Shown piece after piece: positions 14,612 through 22,737 of a stretch of 36,292 nt of DNA (position 1 is the first letter of the stretch; each line of letters starts with the position of its first letter). Source of the stretch: an uncultured Maribacter sp. (GTDB lineage Bacteria > Bacteroidota > Bacteroidia > Flavobacteriales > Flavobacteriaceae). Both the position numbers and the translations under genes were made by a program. The notes below the pieces were generated by a model that did not search any database, was not told the origin of the DNA, and worked only from the letters and a program-made list of their open reading frames with translations. Location: contig CAJQMW010000309.1 in the NCBI GenBank assembly GCA_905479535.1, positions 1 through 36,292 of the forward strand, given 5' to 3'.

Positions 14612-15934
14612 ATGAAAAAATTACAATTTCTAATTCTTCTATTCGTGGTGAATATTGGTCTCGGACAATATTCCATTTCCGGAAATTTGACGCCAGCAAA
14701 GGATTTTAAATGGCTAATTGCCTATGAATTAACGCCAACAGGTCAAAACTATATCGCGGACACCGAGGTCAGTGAAGGGTATTTTAATTTAAAACTACCG
14801 GTTACTGCGCAGCCGGGAGTGTATCGGTTGGTTTACGCAATTCCACAAGATAAGTTCTACATCGATGTTATTTACACTAAGAATGAGGATATAGAATTCA
14901 ATTTTAATTTAGAACAAGGCCTCAATTTTATCAAGTCCGAAGAGAATTTGTTGTATACAAAATACTTAGAGGAAATAGGTAATGCGCAAGATGAATTATT
15001 GAATTTCTATTCTGCCGGAAAAACCTCGCAGAGTGAATTCGAAGAGATTACTGAAAATTTAAAGGAAATACAGGAAAGATATGAGCTTATTGCTCCAGAG
15101 TCTATAGCACATCAATTGATAATCGCAAACAGGACCTATGTTCCTGATACCCGGGAGTCCTTGGAAACTTTTCTTCAAAATAAAAAATCGGCTTACTTTG
15201 AACATTTGGATGTAAGCAATCGCATCTTACAGAGTTCGGGTTTCCTAAGGGATAAAATAACGAACTATGTTTTTTCTGCCCTTTCACCTAAAATTTCCAC
15301 ACCATTAGAAATGGAAACGGCAATCAAAGAAAATATAGGGGTAGTACACCAAAAAATTTCAGGCACATCTAAAATTTATCAATTGGCCCTTTTTCAAGGA
15401 CTCTGGAATCTAGCACATGTCAATACCCTTTATACCGTGGCAGATTTTATCTATGCTTCCTATCTGAAAGGCTTGGCCCTGGATAATGATAAGCAAACAT
15501 TAATCGATGAAATAGAAGGAATATCCAGATTACGGTTGGGAAATAAATCGCCTGAAATCACGTGGGAAAAAAATGGAAACACCTATTCTTTGTCGGATTT
15601 GAATGCAGCGGAAAACTACGTACTCATATTCTGGAGCAGCACCTGTTCCCATTGTTTAAAGGAAGTTCCGCTACTTCATAAAGAGCTAAAAAATTATCCT
15701 AACGTAACCGTTTTAGCCATTGGTTTAGAGGACGATGAAATAAATTGGAAAAAAGAGGCGGCCAACTTACCGAACTTTGAACATGTCCTTGCCCTTGAGA
15801 AATGGGAAAGTGATTATGCCAAACTTTTTGCCATAGACAAAACACCTACCTATTTTATTTTGGACTCTGAAAAAAGGTTCATTTCCAAACCGGAGAGTGA
15901 TAAAGAACTCATAGAATTTCTTAGAAGCCAATAA
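14612..15934 (+). CDS. Secreted thioredoxin-like protein (TlpA/ResA type)
   Basis: Periplasmic protein of 440 aa with a Sec signal peptide (KKLQFLILLFVVNIGLG, cleavage before QYS). The first 320 residues are a beta-rich then helical region without recognised catalytic motifs, of the kind that precedes thioredoxin domains in many Bacteroidota proteins. The C-terminal thioredoxin domain runs from about 305 (SPEITWEKNGNTYSLSDL) with the active site FWSSTCSHCLKEVP (C345, C348) and the conserved cis-Pro in KTPTYFILD. Expected role: thiol-disulfide exchange in the periplasm; partner unknown. It starts 44 bases after the foldback element. Its stop is four bases from that of the convergent ACT gene. 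Confidence 0.85.
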   Translation: MKKLQFLILLFVVNIGLGQYSISGNLTPAKDFKWLIAYELTPTGQNYIADTEVSEGYFNLKLPVTAQPGVYRLVYAIPQDKFYIDVIYTKNEDIEFNFNLEQGLNFIKSEENLLYTKYLEEIGNAQDELLNFYSAGKTSQSEFEEITENLKEIQERYELIAPESIAHQLIIANRTYVPDTRESLETFLQNKKSAYFEHLDVSNRILQSSGFLRDKITNYVFSALSPKISTPLEMETAIKENIGVVHQKISGTSKIYQLALFQGLWNLAHVNTLYTVADFIYASYLKGLALDNDKQTLIDEIEGISRLRLGNKSPEITWEKNGNTYSLSDLNAAENYVLIFWSSTCSHCLKEVPLLHKELKNYPNVTVLAIGLEDDEINWKKEAANLPNFEHVLALEKWESDYAKLFAIDKTPTYFILDSEKRFISKPESDKELIEFLRSQ

Positions 15935-15938
15935 GACT

Positions 15939-16598
15939 TTACAGTGTTTTGAGGTCTTTAATGGTTTTGAAGGCAATATCTACCTGATCATCGTTGACCA
16001 AAATGGTAAATTCGTTGGTCGTGGAAATGACCTCGTAAAGCACAATACCCTCCCAAGCCAGTCTTTGAAAAATAAAATAATAGATTCCAGGGACCGATAC
16101 ATTTTCTGCCGGCAGTTTAACGGTGATTGAAGAAAGCTCTTCCGCTTTTTGGGTACACTTTTCGTCCTTGAACAATTCCTCGACAGTTTTGTCCATCATA
16201 TTGCTGATGACAATATTAATTTCGTTAACGCCACGGGAAGAGGTATAGAACACATCTTGGTTACTATTGATTTCTTCTAAAAGCTTAGCTTGTTTTACCA
16301 AAATATCATCTGAAGCTAAAAAGGTATAATCTGTGAGCGATGACCTAACGGTAATTTCCCCAATATTTTTGAGGACCTTGATAATCTTATGGGTAGCCCT
16401 GAATTCCAAATCGTCCGAAAGTCGTTTCAAGGCCATAACTATGGCCCCATTTCGGATATCCTTTCCCAGCTCCTCCTCAATTTCCGGTTTTACAATTCTA
16501 GATAATGAGGTTAGGTTGATGATGCCTTGGGCCAGGGCACTTTGCAAAAAGGGTTTTTTCCTTATATACTGCTCTACAATGGATGAGATTGTTTTCAT
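15939..16598 (-). CDS. ACT-domain protein, aspartate-kinase-like
   Basis: A 219-aa cytosolic protein. Residues 1-80 are helical (MKTISSIVEQYIRKKPFLQ, then a segment resembling a small winged-helix) and the remainder looks like two ACT-type regulatory domains, for example ITVRSSLTDYTFLASDDIL and SITVKLPAENVSVPGIYYFIFQRLAWEGI. Homologues in flavobacteria are often annotated as aspartate kinase, but the kinase catalytic domain is absent, so the name is misleading. Function is unknown; amino-acid sensing is an inference from the ACT domains. A good promoter with a palindrome inside it lies just upstream. Confidence 0.7.
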   Translation of the reverse strand: MKTISSIVEQYIRKKPFLQSALAQGIINLTSLSRIVKPEIEEELGKDIRNGAIVMALKRLSDDLEFRATHKIIKVLKNIGEITVRSSLTDYTFLASDDILVKQAKLLEEINSNQDVFYTSSRGVNEINIVISNMMDKTVEELFKDEKCTQKAEELSSITVKLPAENVSVPGIYYFIFQRLAWEGIVLYEVISTTNEFTILVNDDQVDIAFKTIKDLKTL

Positions 16599-16615
16599 GA
16601 TCGATATATTATTTT

Positions 16616-16647
16616 CAAATATAACAACATGTTATAAATAAAACAAA
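16616..16647 (-). promoter_or_regulatory. Promoter with embedded palindrome for the ACT gene
   Basis: On the minus strand a TTTG -33 box (16644-16647) and a TATATTTG -7 box (16616-16623) are 20 bases apart, matching the Bacteroidota TTTG/TAnnTTTG promoter. A perfect inverted repeat TATAACA-ACA-TGTTATA (16620-16636) overlaps the -7 box and spacer, a position suited to a repressor operator. The start codon is 17 bases downstream of the -7 box. Confidence 0.65.
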
Positions 16648-16685
16648 TTGTCCTAAAAATTTAATCTATTACCCCAGTAGGATAA

Positions 16686-17045
16686 TTAAAAATGATAGAA
16701 AGCATTTTCTAAGTGTTCCAGTTCAAACCGCTTCTTATTTTTAAGGATAGTGATGATGTCAAACCTTACCTCAACGTCCAAGTTTGCTTCCGTCACATAA
16801 TGGTCGGCCGCCGCAACCAATAATTTTATTTTCTTGGGGGTAATGGTATCGGCGATATTCTCAATGAAATCTGAGCTCCGCGAACGCACTTCCACCACGG
16901 CCAATATATTCTCTTTCTGGGCAAGAATATCAACTTCGGCCTTTAAGTACCTATAGTTCCTGTAGACAATTGTATAGCCCTTTTTTAAGAGGAAATCCAC
17001 AGCAATTTGCTCACCTTCCTTACCAAATTCATTATGTTTGCCCAT
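16686..17045 (-). CDS. yraN: YraN-family (UPF0102) endonuclease-like protein
   Basis: A 119-aa protein of the YraN/UPF0102 family with a restriction-endonuclease-like fold. Recognisable segments: GKEGEQIAVDFLLKKGY at about 8-24, RNYRYLKAEVDILAQ near 29-43 with the Glu and Asp of the nuclease-type core, VVEVRSRS near 51-58 with the downstream Glu-x-Lys-like position read as EVR, and ITPKKIKLLVAAADHY. Members are predicted to bind or resolve DNA but a physiological role is not established. It sits upstream of the ACT gene on the same strand, 87 bases away, and diverges from the DUF1800 gene. Confidence 0.88.
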   Translation of the reverse strand: MGKHNEFGKEGEQIAVDFLLKKGYTIVYRNYRYLKAEVDILAQKENILAVVEVRSRSSDFIENIADTITPKKIKLLVAAADHYVTEANLDVEVRFDIITILKNKKRFELEHLENAFYHF

Positions 17046-17230
17046 AAAATTAGCCCAATATTGTGCAGTTCATCGAAAATATGGGCAACTGAACGGCCTT
17101 TTAGAAATTTGCCCTTACTTTCGAGTGTCAGTTGACGAAAGTACTTGGATTAGTATACTAAGACAAATTTCGTTGCGTTAAATAGAAGCCCCAACTCTAT
17201 GAACGTAATTTACTAACGCCTTTTGAGACT

Positions 17231-18724
17231 ATGGAATATTTCATTAATTGTAATACTTCTACTCTTGCGCCTTATAATGCTCCATTAGATCAGCTTAGAG
17301 CTTCGCATTTGTACAGAAGATTAGGATTTAGTGCATCCGTTGACACCATTAATCAGGCAGTTGGCCAGAATGCAGGTACGCTTGTCGACTCTTTAGTAGA
17401 TCAAGCAATCAATATGCCTCCGTTAGCAGCTCCCACTTGGGCAGACTGGACCAATGCCAACTACCCGGCAGACGATGATGCAGCCAGACAACTACGTAAT
17501 CAACAGCGATCGGAGTTCCGGTTGGATTACGCCAACGGGATGCTTGACAACAACCTCCGAGATCGCTTAAGCTTCTTTTGGAGCAACCATTTTGTTACGG
17601 AACTGGATGTTTATGACTGTAACTCTTTCTTGTACTACTATATTAACTGTCTACAACGAAACGCCGTTGGCAATTTCAGGGATTTTACCAGCGAAATTGG
17701 TTTAACCAGTGCAATGCTCTACTATTTGGACGGTGTATTCAATAATGGTAACAATCCAAATGAAAATTATGCTAGAGAGCTTTATGAGCTTTTTACACTC
17801 GGTGAAGGAAATGGTTATACGGAAGAGGATGTGATTGAAACCGCACGAGCGCTCTCAGGTTACGTGGAACGTGGCGAAGTAGGTTGTACACAAGTGACCT
17901 TTAGGGCAGACAGACACGATGCCGGAGCAAAGACCATTCTTGGTCAAACAGGAAACTGGGGCTATGATGATGTCATTACTATTTTGTTTCAACAGCGACC
18001 AAATGAAATCGCAGAATTTATCTGCAGGAAATTATACGAGTTTTTCGTTCATCCAGACTCTAGGGACGAAGCCAATAATGCGCAGGTTATAATAGACGGT
18101 ATGGCAGCTACTTTTTTAGCCAATGACTTTGAAATAGCCCCTGTTTTAAGGCAATTGTTCAAGAGTGAACACTTTTTTGATGACGAAGCCATTGGTGTCA
18201 TCATCAAAAGCCCCGTAGATTTTTATTTCAACACATTAAAAGAAACCAGTTTTACCTATACGGATACTACTGTAAGCGAAATGCTCAACTACAGTAGACT
18301 GTTGAGCCAAGAAGTCTTTGATCCTGTTGACGTTGCCGGTTGGCAAAGGGATAGAACTTGGATCAATACAAACTTCATTATTGGTCGTTGGTTAACTATT
18401 GAAAGTATGTTGGAAGCATTTTATCAGGCGGATAATGAACAGTTCAGGTCTTTGGGACTGTCTATATCCGGAAATGCCGGATTAACCAGCAACAATCCTG
18501 ATGAAATTTCTAGACTAATTATCGATTTTATCCTGCCCAAAGGTCTTTTGGACGATGGGGAGTATCAAAAAGCCTATGACATCTTTAGAAGTGATGTAGA
18601 GGATGTATACTACGAGGGAGGAAATCAAGAATCATGGACCTTGGCCACATGGCCGTCGGCTCCCTTCCAAGTCTACCTATCACTTCAATATTTGGTAAGA
18701 CAACCTGAATTTCAACTAAAATAA
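17231..18724 (+). CDS. DUF1800 family protein
   Basis: A 497-aa protein of the DUF1800 family, which is regularly encoded next to DUF1501 in environmental bacteria. Typical segments: SHLYRRLGFSAS near 25-36, RDRLSFFWSNHFVTE near 109-123, NPNENYARELYELFTLGEGNGYTEEDV and the closely following ARALSGY, FRADRHDAGAKTILGQ, then FICRKLYEFFVHPD. No signal peptide or membrane segment is visible from the ATG at 17231, although its partner carries a Tat signal and a T9SS domain. The molecular function of the family is unknown. It ends 11 bases before the DUF1501 gene, so the two form an operon. Confidence 0.88.
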   Translation: MEYFINCNTSTLAPYNAPLDQLRASHLYRRLGFSASVDTINQAVGQNAGTLVDSLVDQAINMPPLAAPTWADWTNANYPADDDAARQLRNQQRSEFRLDYANGMLDNNLRDRLSFFWSNHFVTELDVYDCNSFLYYYINCLQRNAVGNFRDFTSEIGLTSAMLYYLDGVFNNGNNPNENYARELYELFTLGEGNGYTEEDVIETARALSGYVERGEVGCTQVTFRADRHDAGAKTILGQTGNWGYDDVITILFQQRPNEIAEFICRKLYEFFVHPDSRDEANNAQVIIDGMAATFLANDFEIAPVLRQLFKSEHFFDDEAIGVIIKSPVDFYFNTLKETSFTYTDTTVSEMLNYSRLLSQEVFDPVDVAGWQRDRTWINTNFIIGRWLTIESMLEAFYQADNEQFRSLGLSISGNAGLTSNNPDEISRLIIDFILPKGLLDDGEYQKAYDIFRSDVEDVYYEGGNQESWTLATWPSAPFQVYLSLQYLVRQPEFQLK

Positions 18725-18735
18725 CACCTACGATT

Positions 18736-20454
18736 ATGTGCGATATAAATCACAATTCTCCTCATAAGGGCCTGCAACACGATGGCCACGACCATGAACA
18801 TCAATATTGGAGCCGCCGTTCCTTTTTACAGGCATTGGGTATAGCAGGTTCTGGCTCCATGATGTTGGGTGCCAATATGCTTACGGCCTCTGCCCCATCC
18901 CCATTATCCGCGGGTATTGCGGCAGCTGAAACTGATAATATTTTGATATTGATACGCTTATCCGGAGGTAACGATGGGTTAAGTACGGTCATTCCTATTG
19001 AGCAATACGATAGTTATGCCAATGCACGACCTAATATTTACATTCCGGAAAGTAAAGTTTTGAAACTTACGGATGAATTTGGAGTTCCTTCCTATATGAG
19101 TGCCCTGGAACCCATGTGGGGCGATGGCCAATTCAAGGCTGTTCACGGTGTTGGATATGAAGGTCAGAGTCTATCCCACTTTACTGGGTCCGACATCTTT
19201 GCGAACACCGATTTGACTACCACCGGTTTTAGTGGTCTAAATACAGGATGGATGGGCAGGTATTTTGAAAACATCTATCCCGATTACTTAGTGAATCCGC
19301 CAGCGGCACCAGCAGCTATTCAAATTGGTCAATTTGGTAATTTGGTATTTCAAGGAGAGGAAACCAATTATGCATTTGTTACCTCGAATATTAATCAATT
19401 GGAAGAGATTGCCCAATCTGGAGTTGTATACGGTTTGGACGATTCCCTTTTCAACGATTGTATGTACGGCGACCAATTAAAATTCTTGAGAGGCGTTGCC
19501 AATACAACATATGAGTATTCCGGTTTAATCAATGAAGCTTACGAACGTGGTGATGCCTTAGGATGTGGTGTAGAATATCAAGATAACGGCTTTGCAAGAC
19601 AATTATCGGTTATTTCCAAACTTATAAAAGGAAACTTAGGAACTAAAGTATATATGATTTCCATGGGTGGCTTTGATACGCATGGCAACCAACCTTTGGC
19701 CCATGAAAGATTAATGTCCAATCTTTCCATAGGCATCAACAGTTTTTATGAGGATTTGGCCTGTACACAACAGGACAATCAGGTGTTGAGCATGACCTTT
19801 TCCGAATTTGGAAGAAGGATCTTTGAAAACGGTTCCAATGGTACCGATCACGGTAAAGCGGCACCGACCCTATTCTTTGGGTCGGGACTGAACGGAAGTG
19901 CTTTTGTTGGAGACCATCCGACTTTAGACAATCCTGATGGTCGTGGAAACTTGGAATATACCATGGATTTTAGAGATTTGTACGCAACCGTCCTTGCGGA
20001 ATGGTTGTGCGTAGATATACCCCTAGTGGAACAACATTTGTTGGACCACCCTTACGCCCCTGTAAATCTTGGATTTAACTGCAGTGGTGTTGACTTTCCA
20101 GATATTGTTTACAGTGATGGAGATGTCACCCCACCAACACCACCGGATGGCGAAGGGATGGATCCAGCGCCATTTGACCCAGATTTACTGAATGCTATAG
20201 TTCACAAACCGTTCTATCCTACGGATAGTACACCCTACATTTACTTGGAAATGCCGTTTACGGCCCAAGTGGACATCCAATTATATAATATCCTTGGACA
20301 AAATGTGGGAACCGTCTTTAACGAGATGATGCTAGAGGGCTCTACAGAAATAAATATACGAGAGCGCATGCCCAAGCACCTATCCACTGGTAAGTACATT
20401 TATCGTATAAGTGTACAGAATCAGAAAATGAGTAAGTCAGTTATGGTAGCTTAA
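18736..20454 (+). CDS. DUF1501 protein with Tat signal and T9SS C-terminal domain
   Basis: A 572-aa exported protein. A His-rich N-terminus (residues 5-22) leads to a twin-arginine motif SRRSFLQ at 26-32 and a hydrophobic h-region to about 60. The DUF1501 body follows (NILILIRLSGGNDGLSTVIP, GSDIFANTD, SMGGFDTHGNQ, SEFGRRIFENGSNGTDHGKAAPTLFFG), a sulfatase/alkaline-phosphatase-like family of unknown substrate. After a Pro-rich linker near 470-485 comes a type A T9SS sorting domain (VDIQLYNILGQNVG and LSTGKYIYRISVQNQKMSKSVMVA to the end), so the protein is probably moved folded across the inner membrane by Tat, then over the outer membrane by T9SS. It is translationally close to the DUF1800 gene, and a terminator follows. 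Confidence 0.9.
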   Translation: MCDINHNSPHKGLQHDGHDHEHQYWSRRSFLQALGIAGSGSMMLGANMLTASAPSPLSAGIAAAETDNILILIRLSGGNDGLSTVIPIEQYDSYANARPNIYIPESKVLKLTDEFGVPSYMSALEPMWGDGQFKAVHGVGYEGQSLSHFTGSDIFANTDLTTTGFSGLNTGWMGRYFENIYPDYLVNPPAAPAAIQIGQFGNLVFQGEETNYAFVTSNINQLEEIAQSGVVYGLDDSLFNDCMYGDQLKFLRGVANTTYEYSGLINEAYERGDALGCGVEYQDNGFARQLSVISKLIKGNLGTKVYMISMGGFDTHGNQPLAHERLMSNLSIGINSFYEDLACTQQDNQVLSMTFSEFGRRIFENGSNGTDHGKAAPTLFFGSGLNGSAFVGDHPTLDNPDGRGNLEYTMDFRDLYATVLAEWLCVDIPLVEQHLLDHPYAPVNLGFNCSGVDFPDIVYSDGDVTPPTPPDGEGMDPAPFDPDLLNAIVHKPFYPTDSTPYIYLEMPFTAQVDIQLYNILGQNVGTVFNEMMLEGSTEINIRERMPKHLSTGKYIYRISVQNQKMSKSVMVA

Positions 20455-20479
20455 TCTGTTTCCCCACTATGCAACTTGG

Positions 20480-20523
20480 CCTTCGGCGGTATCCATAAGA
20501 TATGCCGAAGGTTTTATTTTTTT
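20480..20523 (+). terminator. Intrinsic terminator after the DUF1501 gene
   Basis: Stem CCTTCGGC (20480-20487) with GCCGAAGG (20504-20511), an inner TATC/GATA pairing in the loop, followed by the T-rich TTTTATTTTTTTA. It lies 25 bases after the DUF1501 stop and before the metG promoter. Confidence 0.85.
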
Positions 20524-20557
20524 AGGACTGCACGCATTTCTTAGGTATAAAAATCTT

Positions 20558-20565
20558 TATTTTTG
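20558..20565 (+). promoter_or_regulatory. Candidate -7 box for metG
   Basis: TATTTTTG matches the Bacteroidota -7 consensus TAnnTTTG and sits 17 bases before the metG ATG, just downstream of the preceding terminator. A convincing -33 TTTG was not found. Confidence 0.5.
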
Positions 20566-20582
20566 TGGCCTAACTAGAATAC

Positions 20583-22685
20583 ATGTCTTCCAAAATAAAA
20601 ATCCCCAACAGGTATACCATCACGGCTGCATTACCTTACACCAATGGCCCAATACATATAGGGCACTTGGCAGGAGTGTATGTCCCGGCCGATATCTACG
20701 CACGCTATCTTAGGTTGATAGGCAAGGATGTCGCTTTTGTATGTGGAAGCGATGAGCACGGCGTGGCCATCTCCATGAAGGCCAAGAAAGAGGGGATTTC
20801 ACCCAAGGATGTCATTGATAAGTATCACGGTATCATCAAGAAGTCTTTTTTAGATTTCGGGATTACTTTCGATAATTATTCTAGAACGTCCGCACCCATA
20901 CACCATAAGACCGCATCGGACTTTTTCGTAAAACTCTATGAACAGGGAGATTTTATTGAAGAAACCACCGCTCAATTATTTGACGAGGAAGCACAACAGT
21001 TCCTGGCAGACCGTTTTGTAATGGGTACCTGCCCAAAATGTGGAAATGAGGAAGCTTATGGCGACCAGTGCGAGAATTGTGGGTCGTCACTTAATGCAAC
21101 CGACCTTATAAATCCAAAATCTACCATAACCGGAAGTATCCCAACCACAAAAGAGACCGAACATTGGTTCTTGCCCTTAAATCGTTATGAGAATTTTCTA
21201 AGGAAATGGATATTAGAAGGACACAAAAGCGATTGGAAACCTAATGTTTACGGGCAATGTAAGTCTTGGATAGATGGCGGATTGGAACCAAGGGCGGTAA
21301 CACGGGATTTGGATTGGGGTATTCCAGTACCTGTAAAGGGAGGTAAAGGAAAAGTACTGTACGTTTGGTTCGATGCCCCCATCGGTTATATTTCGTCTAC
21401 AAAAGAGTGGGCCGAACGTGAAGGAAAAGATTGGGAACCCTACTGGAAATCTGAGGATACCAAACTGGTACATTTTATAGGCAAGGACAATATCGTTTTT
21501 CACTGTATTATTTTTCCGGTAATTTTAAAAGCACATGGAGATTTTATACTTCCAGAAAACGTACCCGCCAATGAATTTTTGAATTTGGAAGGCAACAAAT
21601 TGTCCACTTCCAAAAACTGGGCGGTATGGCTGCATGAATATTTAGAGGAATTTCCGGATATGCAAGATGTACTTCGCTATACGTTGACCGCAAATGCTCC
21701 GGAAACCAAGGATAACGATTTTACTTGGAAGGACTTTCAAGCACGAAATAATAACGAGTTAGTGGCCATCTTCGGAAACTTCATCAATCGGGTAGTGGTT
21801 TTGACCCATAAATACTATGATGGGCGGGTACCACCCGCTGGGAATTTGTTGAAAGTGGATGTAGGTACGTTGGAGCAATTGCGAAAATACCCTGAAATCA
21901 TTTCAAGTTCCATAGAAAGGTATCGCTTTCGGGAAGCAGGTCAGGAATTGATGAATCTTGCCCGTTTGGGAAATAAATATTTGGCCGATGAAGAGCCTTG
22001 GAAGGTCATTAAAGAAGATAAGGAACGGGTAAAGACCATCATGTTCGTTGCATTACAGATTGCAACAAGCTTAGCAGTTTTGAGCGAGCCCTTTTTACCC
22101 TTTACTTCTGAAAAATTAAAAAACATCCTCGCTGTTCGGTCGAGCGCAGTCGAGACCTCTTGGGGCGAAATTTCTTCTAAAGAAAGCCTGCTCCCATCCG
22201 GTCACCAAATCAACAAAGCCGAACTCCTTTTTAGGAAAATAGAAGACCAAGAAATACAAGCTCAACTTGACAAATTAGAAGCTACAAAGAAGTCTAACAC
22301 TACGGCTTCACTAAGCACGGGTGAGAACGATAACAAAAAACTTATGCCACAAAAACATACGATTACCTTTGATGATTTTTCTAAACTGGATATGCGGGTC
22401 GGAACCATAGTTGCCGCTGAGAAAATGGCCAAGACCAAAAAATTATTGGTACTCAAGGTAGAGACAGGATTGGATACAAGAACCATAGTTTCGGGTATCG
22501 CCGAGAGCTTTAGCCCTGAGGAGGTAGTTGGGAAAAAAGTTACTGTCCTTGTCAATTTAACGCCCCGTGCCCTAAGAGGTGTGGAAAGCGAAGGCATGAT
22601 TTTGATGACCGAGAACTCCAACGGAAAATTAGTCTTTGTCAATCCGGATGAGGAGGGTGTTGATGACGGGTTTACGATAAGTTAA
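20583..22685 (+). CDS. metG: Methionine--tRNA ligase
   Basis: Class I methionyl-tRNA synthetase of 700 aa that charges tRNA-Met. Visible features: HIGH motif in PYTNGPIHIGHLAG (25-28), the zinc knuckle CPKCGNEEAYGDQCENCG near 149-166, the KMSKS-type loop NKLSTSKNWA near 337-345, the anticodon-binding helical domain, and a C-terminal Trbp111-like tRNA-binding OB domain from about 594 (ITFDDFSKLDMRVGTIVAAEKM). The stretch between these last two domains is unusual: codons 517-526 (AVRSSAVETS) are encoded by a flavobacterial-type interspersed repeat, and the following 60 residues look like a low-conservation linker. It has its own -7 box and is flanked by hairpins on both sides. Confidence 0.97.
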   Translation: MSSKIKIPNRYTITAALPYTNGPIHIGHLAGVYVPADIYARYLRLIGKDVAFVCGSDEHGVAISMKAKKEGISPKDVIDKYHGIIKKSFLDFGITFDNYSRTSAPIHHKTASDFFVKLYEQGDFIEETTAQLFDEEAQQFLADRFVMGTCPKCGNEEAYGDQCENCGSSLNATDLINPKSTITGSIPTTKETEHWFLPLNRYENFLRKWILEGHKSDWKPNVYGQCKSWIDGGLEPRAVTRDLDWGIPVPVKGGKGKVLYVWFDAPIGYISSTKEWAEREGKDWEPYWKSEDTKLVHFIGKDNIVFHCIIFPVILKAHGDFILPENVPANEFLNLEGNKLSTSKNWAVWLHEYLEEFPDMQDVLRYTLTANAPETKDNDFTWKDFQARNNNELVAIFGNFINRVVVLTHKYYDGRVPPAGNLLKVDVGTLEQLRKYPEIISSSIERYRFREAGQELMNLARLGNKYLADEEPWKVIKEDKERVKTIMFVALQIATSLAVLSEPFLPFTSEKLKNILAVRSSAVETSWGEISSKESLLPSGHQINKAELLFRKIEDQEIQAQLDKLEATKKSNTTASLSTGENDNKKLMPQKHTITFDDFSKLDMRVGTIVAAEKMAKTKKLLVLKVETGLDTRTIVSGIAESFSPEEVVGKKVTVLVNLTPRALRGVESEGMILMTENSNGKLVFVNPDEEGVDDGFTIS
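22133..22159 (+). repeat. Interspersed palindromic repeat inside metG
   Basis: The sequence TTCGGTCGAGCGCAGTCGAG followed by ACC carries TCGA (22140-22143) and TCGA (22150-22153) around GCGCAG, with outer GG/CC pairing. Its complement, CTCGACTGCGCTCGACC, is the core of a repeat that I recall as widespread between genes in Flavobacteriaceae; this is from memory. Here it is read in frame as residues 518-525 of MetG, in the linker before the OB domain. Confidence 0.6.
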
Positions 22686-22693
22686 TATTAGAA

Positions 22694-22726
22694 AGACCCC
22701 AAAGGTTTTGAGAACCTTTGGGGTCT
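22694..22726. terminator. Perfect 14-bp hairpin between metG and the HDAC-like gene
   Basis: Arms AGACCCCAAAGGTT (22694-22707) and AACCTTTGGGGTCT (22713-22726) pair without mismatch around a TTGAG loop. No T-tract follows on the plus strand (AAAATC). It begins eight bases after the metG stop and ends 11 bases before the next ATG, so it could terminate metG transcripts, stabilise their 3' ends, or affect translation of the next gene. Confidence 0.7.
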
Positions 22727-22737
22727 AAAATCACCCT

